Assembly: GCA_036556425.1 (NCBI GenBank)
Contig: DATBJJ010000044.1
Span: forward strand, 1 to 64,000
DNA: 64,000 bases
DNA from: DATBJJ01 sp036556425
Lineage (GTDB): Bacteria > Acidobacteriota > Vicinamibacteria > Vicinamibacterales > 2-12-FULL-66-21
Direction: 5' to 3'
How positions within the stretch are numbered: position 1 is the first letter of the stretch; the number at the start of each line of letters is the position of its first letter. A program made the translations under genes and the position numbers. The notes under the pieces were generated by a model, which was not told where the DNA came from, did not search any database, and was given only the letters and a program-made list of their open reading frames with translations. This document shows positions 1-9,052 of the stretch, in pieces.

Positions 1-1496
1 TGCTCGAGGTCATCCCGAGCGCGACGATGTCCGCCAATCAGTCGCGGTCGGCGGGCACCGCATGGGGCGAGGCCTCCTCGAAAGGCGACATCGGCGCCAG
101 CGTCAAGTACGGCATCACCTCGACCATCACGCTCGATGCGACGGTCAATCCCGACTTCAGCCAGGTCGAGAGCGACGCGTTTCAAGTCGAAGTCAATCAG
201 CGCTTCCCGAACTTCTTCTCCGAGAAGCGGCCGTTCTTCATGGAGGGCGCGGGCATCTTCACGCTCGCGGGTCAGGGAAACGACAACAGCCTTCAGTCGG
301 CGATCCACACGCGGCGCATCGCCGATCCCGTGTTCGGCGCGAAGGTGACGGGCAGCATCGGCCGGCTCACGTTCGGCTCGTTGACGGCGCTCGATCAAGC
401 GCCAGGCCGCAATCTCCCCGACGGCGATCCGGACACCGGCAAAGATCGGCTGTTCAACATCGTGCGAGGCCAATACAGCCTCGGTCCCTCCAACTACGTC
501 GGCGCGCTCGCCGTCGACAGCGAGTTCGCCGGCGGCTACAACCGCGTCGTCGGCGCGGATCTCTCGTGGCGCGTCAGCTCCGCGCAGCGCATCAGCGGGT
601 TCGCGCTCGCCTCGACGACGCGCGATCCGCACGCTCAGGATTCGAAGAGCGGCGTTGGATTGCAGGGAGGCTACGACTACAGCACGCGGCGGCTCGTGCT
701 CGTCGGATACGGCGAGCACTACGACAAAGACTTCCAGATGGACACGGCGTTCATCAACCGCGTGGGTTTGACGAGCGGATGGGGGTTTGCCGAGTACAGC
801 TTCTATCCACCGAAGACGAAGACGTGGCTCCTTCGACTGTCGCCGTTCTCGTTCACGCAAGGCGGACGCGATCGCTTCGCGGGCGGGAACGAGCTGCTGC
901 AGGTTTCCGGAATCCGCGCGCGCTTCGCGCGCAACGGCAACTTCCGCGCCGATCGATTCGATGGCTTCGAGACGTGGGCGGGCCGCCGCTTCGATCGCGC
1001 GCGCTATCGGATGTTCGGTGGCGTTCAGTTGTATCGATGGCTGAGCGTGGACGGTCAGTTGTCGTTCGGCGACGCCGTCTACTACGATCGAATCGATCCG
1101 TTTCAAGGCCGCAGCCGCGACTCCAACGTCGGGATGACGCTCCAGCCGAGCGGACGGCTGTCGCAGTCGCTCAACTACCGCCGCGTCGTCTTCAATCGCA
1201 AGGCGACCGGCGATCGCGTCTACGATCTCGATCTCATCTACAGCCGCACGACGTACCAGTTCTCCCGCCAGTTCTTCGTGCGGAGCATCCTGCAGTACGA
1301 CAGCTCGCGCTCACGCGTGCTGACGGACTTCCTCTCCTCGTACGAGCTTCGACCCGGCACGGTGGTGTTCGCAGGATACGGCTCGCTCATCGAGCGGCGG
1401 GAGTACTTGGATGGTCAGTGGATTTCGAATAGGGGAGATTACGAGACCAGCCAGCGGGGACTGTTTTTCAAGGCCTCGTATCTGCATCGATTCTGA
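1..1496 (+). CDS. DUF5916 outer-membrane protein, C-terminal part
   Basis: The reading frame is already open at base 3, and the first codons continue the family pattern (LEVIPSAT), so the true start lies before the window; 497 residues are visible. The text carries the DUF5916 signature: the NPDFSQVESD motif followed by NQRFPNFFSEKRPFFMEGA. The rest reads as alternating amphipathic strands of a beta-barrel and ends on Phe (SYLHRF), as outer-membrane proteins do. Family members usually have an N-terminal carbohydrate-binding-like domain, which would lie upstream. The substrate is unknown. It converges with the symporter gene on the opposite strand, and a heptanucleotide repeat array fills the gap between them. 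Confidence 0.85.
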   Translation, partial: LEVIPSATMSANQSRSAGTAWGEASSKGDIGASVKYGITSTITLDATVNPDFSQVESDAFQVEVNQRFPNFFSEKRPFFMEGAGIFTLAGQGNDNSLQSAIHTRRIADPVFGAKVTGSIGRLTFGSLTALDQAPGRNLPDGDPDTGKDRLFNIVRGQYSLGPSNYVGALAVDSEFAGGYNRVVGADLSWRVSSAQRISGFALASTTRDPHAQDSKSGVGLQGGYDYSTRRLVLVGYGEHYDKDFQMDTAFINRVGLTSGWGFAEYSFYPPKTKTWLLRLSPFSFTQGGRDRFAGGNELLQVSGIRARFARNGNFRADRFDGFETWAGRRFDRARYRMFGGVQLYRWLSVDGQLSFGDAVYYDRIDPFQGRSRDSNVGMTLQPSGRLSQSLNYRRVVFNRKATGDRVYDLDLIYSRTTYQFSRQFFVRSILQYDSSRSRVLTDFLSSYELRPGTVVFAGYGSLIERREYLDGQWISNRGDYETSQRGLFFKASYLHRF

Positions 1497-1502
1497 CGCT
1501 TC

Positions 1503-1632
1503 CCGCGGTCCGCAGCTGGCGGCTCGCTGCTCGACGCAATTCTGAGAGCGGCCACCGGACCGCGGCCATCGGACCGCGCCCATCGGACAGCGGACCGCGG
1601 ACAGCGGACAGCGGACCGCGGACAGCGGACCA
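1503..1632. repeat. Heptanucleotide tandem array in a convergent gap
   Basis: Seven contiguous 7-bp units occupy 1584-1632: CGGACAG, CGGACCG, CGGACAG, CGGACAG, CGGACCG, CGGACAG, CGGACCA. Looser copies precede them from 1556. At 1503-1513 an inverted copy (CCGCGGTCCGC) can pair with 1590-1600 or 1611-1621. The array sits between the stop codons of two converging genes. A role as a bidirectional terminator is inferred. Confidence 0.85.
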
Positions 1633-1640
1633 CGACGTCA

Positions 1641-3332
1641 TCATCTTCGAACAGCACGGTCGATCCCACTCACCAAGGCGCCGACGATCACGACGGCCAC
1701 CGCGCCGACGACGTTCTGCCAGAGAAATGCGACGCGCGTGAAGGAGGCGACCCAGGCGACGGAGCCCATTCCGGCAATCAGGCCGATGAACGCGCCGTTG
1801 CCCGTCGCGAAGGGAACCGCGACGGCAAGGATGAACACGCCCAGAATCGATCCGTAGAAGAACGATCCGAATCGATTCACCACCTCGATGAGCGATCCGA
1901 GCTCGGCGGCCCACACGGCCACGCCGCACGCGAAGAGCCCCCATACGCCTGTCGCGATCTTCGATACCGCCAAGTAGTGTCCGTCGCTCGCCGCCGGACG
2001 CCACCATCGTTTGTAGAAATCGATGATCGTCGCCGTCGAGAGCGAGTTCAGCTCGCCCGCGATCGTATCGGTCGCGGCCATGATGATCGCGAGCATCAAC
2101 AAGCCCACGAACCCGACGGGAAGGTGCGTGAGGATGAACGTCGGCGTGATGTAGTTCACGTCGGAGAATTGGCGATCGGAGCCGCTCTCGCGCACGAGCG
2201 CGGCGGCCCGGCTGCGCACGCCCTGGATCGCGGCCTCTCCTTGGCGAACCGCTTCCTGCTGGCGCTCGATTGCCGCGCGATCGCGCGCGGCGCGCGCATC
2301 CGCCAGCCCCTGCGCCGCGGCGCGCCTCGTCTCGAACGCAGTCTGGAATTCACGCTCGAGCGCTTCGTACGATGACGCCGTCGCGCCCGTGCGAAGGCGC
2401 TCGGTTTGCACCGAGCTGAAGAGGAGCGGCGGCGGCGTGAACACGTAGAAGACGAACACGAGCACGCCCAGGATCAACACCACGACTTGCAGCGGGATCT
2501 TCCAGTACGCGCTCATGAGGAGAGAGTGACGCGCCTCGTCCACCGAGCGCGCGGTCAGATAACGCTGCACCTGGCTCTGATCCGTGCCGAAGTACGAGCA
2601 GAACAGGAACAGCGCCGCGATCGTGCCAGACCAGAACGTGTACTGGTTCGTGAGATCCAGCGAGAAGTCGAACGTCCGCAACCGCCCCGTCGCCGCCGCG
2701 ATGCTGAGGCCGTCGCCGATGCCAACGCCGGGCGGCAGCCCGAGCACGGCCGCCGCAATCACCGCGAACAGCCCGACGATGATGATGACCATGATCTTGA
2801 CGTCGGTCCAGGTGACGGCCTGGACGCCGCCGAACATCGTGTAGATCACCGCCGGGACCGTAATCGTCAGCGCCGTCGCCGTCAGGTCCCATCCGAGCAC
2901 GAGCGACAGGACGACGGCGGGCGCGGAGACGACGGCACCGCAGGACATGCCGCGCGAGACCAGAAACAGAAGGCTCGTGAAGCTTCGCGTCTTCGAATCG
3001 AAGCGCCCCTCGAGGTACTCGTACGCCGTGTAGACCCCCGATTTGTAAAAGAACGGCACGAGCGTGACCGAGAGAACGATCATCGCGATGGGCAGCGCGA
3101 AGTAGAACTGGATGAAACGAAGGCCGTCGGTGTAGCCCTGGCCGGTCGTGCCGATCATCGTGATCGCGCTGAGCTGCGTCGCCATCACGGAGATGCCCGC
3201 CGCCCACCACGGTATCGATCGCTTCGCCAGGAAGTAGCCGTCGAGCTCGCGGCTGTCCTTCGTCCGCCGCAAGCCGTCGTAGACGATCCACACCGTGAAC
3301 GCGACGAGGATGGCCCAGTCGAGCGCGTGCAT
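1641..3332 (-). CDS. Sodium:solute symporter family protein
   Basis: A 563-residue polytopic membrane protein of the SSS family. Visible family landmarks are the N-terminal GYFLAKRSIPWWAAGISVMA region, the FGGVQAVTWTDVKIM segment after TM5, and SYFGTDQSQVQRYLTA. The transported solute cannot be told. Unusually, the loop at about residues 305-388 holds a long Arg/Ala/Glu/Gln-rich stretch that should form a coiled coil; most SSS proteins have only a short loop there. The ATG at 3332 is preceded by GGAG about 9 bases upstream. A 30-residue membrane ORF ends 18 bases before it, and the two are probably co-transcribed and co-translated. Confidence 0.92.
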   Translation of the reverse strand: MHALDWAILVAFTVWIVYDGLRRTKDSRELDGYFLAKRSIPWWAAGISVMATQLSAITMIGTTGQGYTDGLRFIQFYFALPIAMIVLSVTLVPFFYKSGVYTAYEYLEGRFDSKTRSFTSLLFLVSRGMSCGAVVSAPAVVLSLVLGWDLTATALTITVPAVIYTMFGGVQAVTWTDVKIMVIIIVGLFAVIAAAVLGLPPGVGIGDGLSIAAATGRLRTFDFSLDLTNQYTFWSGTIAALFLFCSYFGTDQSQVQRYLTARSVDEARHSLLMSAYWKIPLQVVVLILGVLVFVFYVFTPPPLLFSSVQTERLRTGATASSYEALEREFQTAFETRRAAAQGLADARAARDRAAIERQQEAVRQGEAAIQGVRSRAAALVRESGSDRQFSDVNYITPTFILTHLPVGFVGLLMLAIIMAATDTIAGELNSLSTATIIDFYKRWWRPAASDGHYLAVSKIATGVWGLFACGVAVWAAELGSLIEVVNRFGSFFYGSILGVFILAVAVPFATGNGAFIGLIAGMGSVAWVASFTRVAFLWQNVVGAVAVVIVGALVSGIDRAVRR

Positions 3333-3350
3333 CTCAGCGAGCTCCGGCCG

Positions 3351-3443
3351 TCACGAAAAGAATTCCTGGAGCGCGTAGAGCGCGGCGAGCGTGAGGGCCC
3401 ACACGACGAGCACGCGAACGTAGCTGCGCCGCATCTCGCTCAT
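3351..3443 (-). CDS. 30-residue single-TM protein upstream of symporter
   Basis: Reading the minus strand from 3443 gives ATG, 29 further codons and TGA at 3351. The product has a basic N-terminus (MSEMRRSYVRV), one hydrophobic helix (LVVWALTLAALYAL) and the ending QEFFS. It stops 18 bases before the symporter ATG, the spacing expected of a translated leader cistron. Sodium symporters of other subfamilies are often encoded beside a small membrane subunit (for example DUF4212), which makes an accessory-subunit role plausible, but this ORF is much shorter and I do not place it in a named family. Confidence 0.6.
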   Translation of the reverse strand: MSEMRRSYVRVLVVWALTLAALYALQEFFS

Positions 3444-3498
3444 CGGGGTGGACGCGGATCGCGCGGACGGCGTGAATCCCGCGGAGACGCTGGTGTGA

Positions 3499-4185
3499 TT
3501 ACGAACAGCCGTTGAGGAAGCGCGACCCGTTCAGCCACTGGCGATCGGGATAGTACGCGAAGACGAGCGAACCGTTCTTGATTGTGTCGATGACGGTGCG
3601 GGCGACGGCCGGCCGGAGCGCGGGGCACCCGTGGCTGCGCCCGAGGCGCCCGAGCGCGCGAAGGCTCGCGTCGCTGACATACGGCGCGCCGTGCACGACG
3701 ATCGCGCGTTCCCGCGCCCGATCGTTGATGCCCGGCTCGAGGCCGTCGAGCCGCAGCGAGTAGCCATTGGTGCCGACGTAGGTGTCCGCTGTGCGGAACA
3801 GGCCGAGGCTCGTCTGGTGGCTGCCCTCGAGATTCGAGAAACGCTTCGCGAAGTTGTCGCCGCTCCCTTGGCCGTGCGCGACGAGCTCCTCGAAGAGGAC
3901 GCGCTCGCGCTCCAGATCGAGGACCCAGAGGCGCGGCTCCGTGGACGCTTTCGAGTAGTCGATGACGGTCAGATACCGGTCGTTGGTGACGGCTCCCGTG
4001 TCGCGCGCGCAGGCGACGGCGTTCAGCGCGAGACCGAGGATGCTGCTATCGAGCGAGGGCGCCGCTTCGGCGAACGCGCGGGCGGCGGACGCGGAAGCGG
4101 TCGACTTCATCGTCGACGCCGACGCCGTGCTCGTTCCCAAACCGAGCGCTACGAGAGACAGCAGAATCGCTACAGGAAGTCGCAT
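3499..4185 (-). CDS. Secreted L,D-transpeptidase-family (YkuD_2-like) protein
   Basis: A 228-residue protein starting with a clear Sec signal (MRLPVAILLSLVALGLG then ASA). The C-terminal half contains FSNLEGSHQTSLGLFRTADTY, the VVHGA segment and GRSHGCPALRP, which hold the conserved His and the catalytic Cys (H185, C187) of the murein L,D-transpeptidase catalytic family. Such enzymes cross-link peptidoglycan or attach proteins to it in the periplasm. I chose the ATG at 4185 because AAGGA lies 10 bases upstream and the signal peptide starts cleanly there; the longer TTG start at 4212 adds only polar residues. It reads towards the small ORF and symporter 1. Confidence 0.88.
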   Translation of the reverse strand: MRLPVAILLSLVALGLGTSTASASTMKSTASASAARAFAEAAPSLDSSILGLALNAVACARDTGAVTNDRYLTVIDYSKASTEPRLWVLDLERERVLFEELVAHGQGSGDNFAKRFSNLEGSHQTSLGLFRTADTYVGTNGYSLRLDGLEPGINDRARERAIVVHGAPYVSDASLRALGRLGRSHGCPALRPAVARTVIDTIKNGSLVFAYYPDRQWLNGSRFLNGCS

Positions 4186-4270
4186 CCGGCTCGTTTCCTT
4201 CCCTTGAGACAAACCCGCCGACCGATGGCGAGGGAGCCCACCCGCGAGTGAAGGCTGATTGAGACGAGAA

Positions 4271-4290
4271 GGGCGGCCGGAAGGCCACCC
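4271..4290 (-). terminator. Possible intrinsic terminator after SLATT gene
   Basis: On the minus strand an 8-bp stem (GGGTGGCC / GGCCGCCC, one G-U pair) closes a TTCC loop 39 bases after the SLATT stop codon. It is followed by TTCTCGTCTC, which is only moderately U-rich, so it may be weak. It lies between the SLATT gene and the L,D-transpeptidase start. Confidence 0.4.
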
Positions 4291-4328
4291 TGATACTAGG
4301 GTAGCAGCCCCCGCCCGATTTGGCTAGG

Positions 4329-4883
4329 TCATCGATTCGCCTGCGCGATGCGCATGGAGGCGGGCAGCAGCCGGTCGATGTCCGGATCCGACGGAGTGCT
4401 TTCGCTCGTCCCCAGGGCTTCCCGTGCGATTTGATAGGAGTCGCGGTCGGCCGGGAGGGCGTGCTCGTAGACGATCTGCACCTCGCGCATCAGCTCGTCG
4501 CGCCGCTTCGCGATTGCGGGGACGTCGATCAGGCCGTCGTGCACTTCGGCCAGGAGCGCCCGGTATTTCTCGCAGATGAGCCACAGCTGAGCCGCGCAGG
4601 CGCGGTGCGCGTACGCCCGCGGCTCGAAGTCGAGCGAGACGGCGATCGTGAAGCCGAGCAGCGCGATGCCCGCGAGGGAGGCCGCCACGATGGGAGAATA
4701 GCGGATGCCCGTCAGCGCGACGAGCGCGCCCCCCAGCGCGAGGCCCAGGAGGATCATGACGATCACCTTGGACTGCCACGCCCGCGCCGACAGCCGCTCC
4801 GCCGCGCGCGCGTGAGCCCTATAGCTGGTCGCCACCGCGCCGAAACTCAGGCGGATGTGATCGACCGAGCTGAGCTGAAACAT
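4329..4883 (-). CDS. SLATT-like 2TM domain protein
   Basis: A 184-residue protein with two adjacent TM helices (about 39-58 and 63-84) followed by a cytosolic helical region. That region carries AHRACAAQLW, EKYRALLAEVHDG, RRDELMREVQIVYEHALP and YQIAREAL. This is the layout of SLATT domains (SMODS- and SLOG-associating 2TM effectors), which are predicted pore-forming effectors in nucleotide-activated conflict systems. The ATG at 4883 has a strong GGAGG four bases upstream. No SMODS cyclase, SLOG or other sensor gene lies next to it, so it is either a stand-alone SLATT protein or works with a partner elsewhere. The family call comes from pattern recognition only. Confidence 0.65.
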   Translation of the reverse strand: MFQLSSVDHIRLSFGAVATSYRAHARAAERLSARAWQSKVIVMILLGLALGGALVALTGIRYSPIVAASLAGIALLGFTIAVSLDFEPRAYAHRACAAQLWLICEKYRALLAEVHDGLIDVPAIAKRRDELMREVQIVYEHALPADRDSYQIAREALGTSESTPSDPDIDRLLPASMRIAQANR

Positions 4884-5030
4884 GTGACCTCCATCGAGCA
4901 TGGGCTGGGGCGTTGTCGAACCAGCTCTGCAAGACCCAGACCCGGCGGAAACGCGCGGGAAAGCGCTCAATGGGATCTCGGCTCGACGATCGATTCGCAT
5001 GAAGGATGAAAATTTTGTCCGGTGACACTC

Positions 5031-5059
5031 TTGACGGATCGGTGCGAACCAGGTCAACT
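5031..5059 (+). promoter_or_regulatory. Possible promoter of DUF4115 gene
   Basis: TTGACG at 5031-5036, a 17-base spacer and TCAACT at 5054-5059. The -35 is good and the -10 is weak. A start near 5066 would place the transcript just upstream of the GTG start at 5078. Confidence 0.35.
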
Positions 5060-5077
5060 ACTCGGACAACGACCATC

Positions 5078-5866
5078 GTGACGGAGACCCCTCAACCTCG
5101 GCCATTCGACGAGCGCGCCGCTCTGCAGGAGCTCGAGCGGCTCGCGGAGAAAATCCAGTCGACGCGGCGGCAGCGGCAGCAAGCGGTCGCCGAGTTCGAG
5201 TCGTTCGTCAAAACGTTCCGCGAGGATCGGTACGCGGAGATGATCGCGAAGGATGCGCCGCCGGCGGCCGCCGCGGCGGCATCGGCATCATCCGAGCGGC
5301 GGATCGCCGACGCGCCCGCTCCCGTGGCGGCGCGTGCGCCGGTCGAGACGCTCGCGTCAATCGAGCCGCAATCGCTCCCGCGCGCGAGCGCGCGATCGGG
5401 ACCGCGGTTGAATCTCCCGCCTCTCCCGCCCGCGCAGTTGGCCGCGGTGGTGGCAGGTCTGCTCGCGGTCGTCGCGATCGTCATGTGGATGTTGAGTGGA
5501 CCGCGCGAGACGCCGTCGACCGCGCAGCCGGCGGCGCCGGTGCCCGCCTCCGGCGGGGCGCCGCAGCCGGTCGCGAGCACCGGCCCGTCCGACGCCGCTC
5601 CCGCCAAGCCGCGCGCGCTCAACATCGAGATCGTCACGCTCCGGCCCGTGTGGACGCGCGTCATCGTCGACGATCAGAAAGTGATCGAGCGCGAGCTGCC
5701 GAAGGACTCGCGGATTCCGCTCGGCGCGGATCGGGCGATCGCGATTCGAGCGGGCGACGCCGGCGCGATTCGCCTCACGGTGGGCGGCAAAGATCTGGGC
5801 GTGCTCGGCCGCGACGGTCAGATCGGTACGCGGACGATCACCGCGCCGGGCGCGCCGGCGCGGTGA
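5078..5866 (+). CDS. DUF4115 (RodZ C-terminal-like) membrane protein
   Basis: A 262-residue protein with an N-terminal charged helix (FDERAALQELERLAEKIQ), an Ala/Pro-rich linker, one TM helix (about 121-140) and a C-terminal domain (IEIVTLRPVWTRVIVDD, then DRAIAIRAGDAGAIRLTVGG). The C-terminal domain matches DUF4115, the periplasmic domain of the cell-shape protein RodZ. The usual N-terminal helix-turn-helix is absent and is replaced by the helical segment. I prefer GTG 5078 over ATG 5006: the codons between them lack the strong third-position GC bias, neither start has a good ribosome site, and a possible promoter overlaps that stretch. It converges on the TonB receptor with only 12 bases between the stop codons. 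Confidence 0.7.
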   Translation: MTETPQPRPFDERAALQELERLAEKIQSTRRQRQQAVAEFESFVKTFREDRYAEMIAKDAPPAAAAAASASSERRIADAPAPVAARAPVETLASIEPQSLPRASARSGPRLNLPPLPPAQLAAVVAGLLAVVAIVMWMLSGPRETPSTAQPAAPVPASGGAPQPVASTGPSDAAPAKPRALNIEIVTLRPVWTRVIVDDQKVIERELPKDSRIPLGADRAIAIRAGDAGAIRLTVGGKDLGVLGRDGQIGTRTITAPGAPAR

Positions 5867-5878
5867 TCGTCAATAGCC

Positions 5879-8815
5879 TCAGAATCTCACTCCCAACGCG
5901 AACTGGAACGTCCTGGGCAGCGTGTACGCCGCGGCGCCCGTCGGCTCGCCGAAGCGATCGTCGTAGTCCCAGTGCACGCCTTGAACCGGCTGCGTCGTGA
6001 ACGGATTGAACGTCTGGAAGCGATCCGGATCGTCGACGGCCGTCAAGACCGTCGTGTTGATCGCGTTGCTGCCAAGGTTGAACAGTTGGAACTGGTTGAA
6101 CAGGTTCAACACCTGCACCTGTCCGAAGAGCTCCGTCTTGCCGCCCAAGCGATACCCGTAATTGAGCGACAGATCGGTGCGGAACATGTTCTCGGTGCGG
6201 AACGCGTCGCGATCGGTGAACCAGTAGCCCACCGTGTCGGGCGGCTCCGCGTAGCCGGGATCGTTCACATAGGGCCCCGTGCGGATGCTGCCGAGCGCGC
6301 CGTACGGCGTGCCGGAGTTGATCTGCTCGAGCGCGCCGAGCGTAAGGCTTCCGAGCCGCTCGCTCATCGGCAGGCGCACCGTGCCCCACAGGCGCACGCG
6401 ATGCCGCTGATCCGCGGAGAGATCGCCTTCCGGCGCGAACCAATCGAGGTTGATGAATTCCGGATAGCTCAGGACGCTCGACGTCACCGGTCCTGAGTTG
6501 ATCGTCTCGCCATTGACGTTCCCCCACAGCCGCGACAGCGTGTAGTTCCCGCCGAGGTTGATCCGCGTTCCGAAGCGGTAGTTCACCTGCGTGCTGAGCG
6601 CCGTGTACTTCCGATCGTTCACGTTCGTGTTCTCGACGAGGACGAGGTCGAGGACGTTGCCGCTCGTGTCGCTGACCTGGCCGGTGCTGGTGTCGACGCG
6701 CTCGGCGTAGAAGTCGTCGAAGTTGCGGTAGACGAAGTCGGCGCGGATCGCGCCGCGGCCGCCGATCTGGCGGCTGAGGCCGGTCGCGAATTCCTTCGCG
6801 TGCGGCGACTTCAGCGAGTCGCGGAACTGGACCTTCACGCCGGGAATGCTCGTGAAGAACGGTCGGCGGCCCGTGCCGCCGTTGGCGTTGAACCAGTTGA
6901 ATACCTGGCGCAGCGCGGCGTCGGAGGCGACGAGCGGCGCGCCCGCCGCCGTGTTGATCCCCGGACCTTGATAGAAATACGCGATGATCGACGGCGTGCC
7001 GCCGGGCGACGCCGAGTCCGCGATGCTGTTCGCAACCGCCGCGACGTACTTCGCGTAGCTCGCGTGCATCGTCCATTTGCCGTCGCCGACCGGATCGTAG
7101 ACGAGGCCGACGCGCGGGCTGAACGCGCTGTCGTTCGCGACGAGGTTGCCGACGGCGTCCTTGCCGTCGTTCTTGTCCCACCGCAGCCCGAGGTTCACGG
7201 TGACGTGCTTGTTCGCGCTCCACGAGTCGTTCGCGAAGAGCGCGTGCGTGCGGAAGTTGGTGCCCTGGCTCGCCTCCGAGATCGGCCACCAGATGATATA
7301 GGTCGAGAAGTCGTTGCCCGCGATGACCGGATAGACGGTGCCGTTCTCGATGATCGTCTCGCTCGCCCAGACGTGATAATCGCTGCCCGACTGGTGATTG
7401 TCGCCCTTGCGCCGATCGTTGAACGTGTCGTATCCGAACGCGACGTTGTGCGAGCCGCGACGCGTGGACCAGAAGTAGTTTCCTTTGAGGAACAGGTTGT
7501 CGTTGTCGCGCCGTTCCGGTCCGCAGACGCCGCAGAAGTTCGGCGACCACCACCACGCGCCCGTCAACTGATCGCGAAGCACCGTGCCTTCGATGAGGTC
7601 AGTCGACGTGCCGCCCGAGTTCTCGAACGAGAACTTCCGCGCCGAGTATTGCGCTTCGACGAAGAGGTTCGGCTTGAGTGTTCCGGAGTAATGGACCGAC
7701 AGGCGATCCTGCGGGACCTGCCGCGTGTGGAGGCTCCGCAGATCCATCACTTCCTGCGCGCTCGGCCAGACGTTGTTCTTCTCGGTTTCGCGGACCGCCG
7801 CGTAGGTCCCGCGGATGTTGTGGCCCGGCGCGATCGCCTGCGTGATCTTTCCCTCGAAGCGTTTCTCGTCGTTCTCGAACGTGAACGGAAGGCGCGTGAA
7901 GCCGGTCTCGTTTGCCTCGGACTTGTCGAAGAAGCGTCCCGCGCCGAAGAACCACGTACGGTTCTTGAGGATCGGTCCGCCGAGCGTGAACTCGTAGGTC
8001 GGCACCGTATCGCTCGTCTTCGGCTCGTCGAACGGGCTCACCGTTCGCCAATCGTCGTTGGTGAACGTCGTCCGCAGCGAGCCGCTGAACTGATTGCCGC
8101 CGCTCTTGGTGATCGCGTTCACCACGCCGCCCGTGAAGCGGCCGTATTCCGCCGAGATGCCCGACGTCGAGACGGTCGTCTCCTGAATCGAATCCTCGAT
8201 GAAGATCGCGAACGGCGTGCCGCGGATGTTGTCCGTAATCTGGACGCCGTCGAGCATGAAGAGATTCTCGAACGACATGGCGCCGCCGATCGTGACGGCG
8301 TTGCTCGGTCCCGTCGCGTGAACGGCCGGCGACAGGTTGACGGCCGACAGCAGCGTCCGCGCGGTTGGCAGCGTCGATAGCAGCTCCTGCTGGATGTTCG
8401 TCGACGCCTGCACCGTGTTCGTGAACGCGTCGGTCCGCGCCGTGACCGTCACGACCTCGCTGAGCGAGGCCGGACGCAGCGTCACGTCGACGGTGACGGG
8501 CTGACCCGCGCCAACGTCGCGCGTCTGCTTCGTCGTCGCGAAGCCGCTCAGTTCGACCGTGACGGTGTATGGACCCGGCGGCAGCGCCGGGAGCAAGTAA
8601 TCCCCGTTCCCCGAGGTCACCGCCGTCCGCGTGCCTTGAAGATTCGGCGATTGAATCGTGATGGTTGCGCCCGGTACCGCGAGCCCGCCGCTATCCGTCA
8701 CTCGTCCCGAAATGGATCCCGTCGGCGTCTGCGCGAACGCTGAAGTCGTCATGAAGGCGACGGCCGTGAGTGCCGCGAGTGCGGTGGCCGCACGCTGAAT
8801 GAGAGCCTTGATCAT
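5879..8815 (-). CDS. Oar-like TonB-dependent receptor with carboxypeptidase-regulatory domain
   Basis: A 978-residue outer-membrane protein. After a signal peptide ending in SAFAQ come a carboxypeptidase-regulatory-like beta-sandwich (GSISGRVTDSGGLAVPGATI to TVELSGF), a plug domain (NAVTIGGAMSFENLFMLDG; GRFTGGVVNAITKSGGNQF) and a long barrel ending in ALGVRF. This architecture is expanded in Acidobacteriota, where members are thought to import oligosaccharides or peptides; the ligand here is unknown. The ATG at 8815 has AGGAG eight bases upstream. The 237-base gap behind it towards symporter 2 has no convincing ORF, and its promoter could not be placed with confidence. Confidence 0.93.
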   Translation of the reverse strand: MIKALIQRAATALAALTAVAFMTTSAFAQTPTGSISGRVTDSGGLAVPGATITIQSPNLQGTRTAVTSGNGDYLLPALPPGPYTVTVELSGFATTKQTRDVGAGQPVTVDVTLRPASLSEVVTVTARTDAFTNTVQASTNIQQELLSTLPTARTLLSAVNLSPAVHATGPSNAVTIGGAMSFENLFMLDGVQITDNIRGTPFAIFIEDSIQETTVSTSGISAEYGRFTGGVVNAITKSGGNQFSGSLRTTFTNDDWRTVSPFDEPKTSDTVPTYEFTLGGPILKNRTWFFGAGRFFDKSEANETGFTRLPFTFENDEKRFEGKITQAIAPGHNIRGTYAAVRETEKNNVWPSAQEVMDLRSLHTRQVPQDRLSVHYSGTLKPNLFVEAQYSARKFSFENSGGTSTDLIEGTVLRDQLTGAWWWSPNFCGVCGPERRDNDNLFLKGNYFWSTRRGSHNVAFGYDTFNDRRKGDNHQSGSDYHVWASETIIENGTVYPVIAGNDFSTYIIWWPISEASQGTNFRTHALFANDSWSANKHVTVNLGLRWDKNDGKDAVGNLVANDSAFSPRVGLVYDPVGDGKWTMHASYAKYVAAVANSIADSASPGGTPSIIAYFYQGPGINTAAGAPLVASDAALRQVFNWFNANGGTGRRPFFTSIPGVKVQFRDSLKSPHAKEFATGLSRQIGGRGAIRADFVYRNFDDFYAERVDTSTGQVSDTSGNVLDLVLVENTNVNDRKYTALSTQVNYRFGTRINLGGNYTLSRLWGNVNGETINSGPVTSSVLSYPEFINLDWFAPEGDLSADQRHRVRLWGTVRLPMSERLGSLTLGALEQINSGTPYGALGSIRTGPYVNDPGYAEPPDTVGYWFTDRDAFRTENMFRTDLSLNYGYRLGGKTELFGQVQVLNLFNQFQLFNLGSNAINTTVLTAVDDPDRFQTFNPFTTQPVQGVHWDYDDRFGEPTGAAAYTLPRTFQFALGVRF

Positions 8816-9052
8816 TCGACCCTCTCCTTTCTTGATCTCGAAGCGAATGCCCGTGAGCATCCGCCCCGAGACGCAAAGGAAGGGCCGCTCGAACGTTCAG
8901 GACGCGCGCGAATTGGACCGCGCGTTCGTCACAGCGGCCGGGCATCTCGTCACGCTCCAGCCTCAGGTCGAACGACGCGCGGCGATAGTATCGCGCGCGC
9001 CGCGTCGCGAAGATGCCCGCTCATCTTCAATCGCTTGGTTCCTGAATACGAA

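Noticed and set aside
5006..5077. Upstream ATG start for the DUF4115 protein
   Set aside because: These codons have weak GC3 bias and contain a promoter-like TTGACG; the GTG at 5078 fits the coding pattern better.
8816..9052. Short ORFs between the TonB receptor and symporter 2
   Set aside because: They lack ribosome sites and read as Arg-rich high-GC noise; the region is probably only the receptor's upstream control region.
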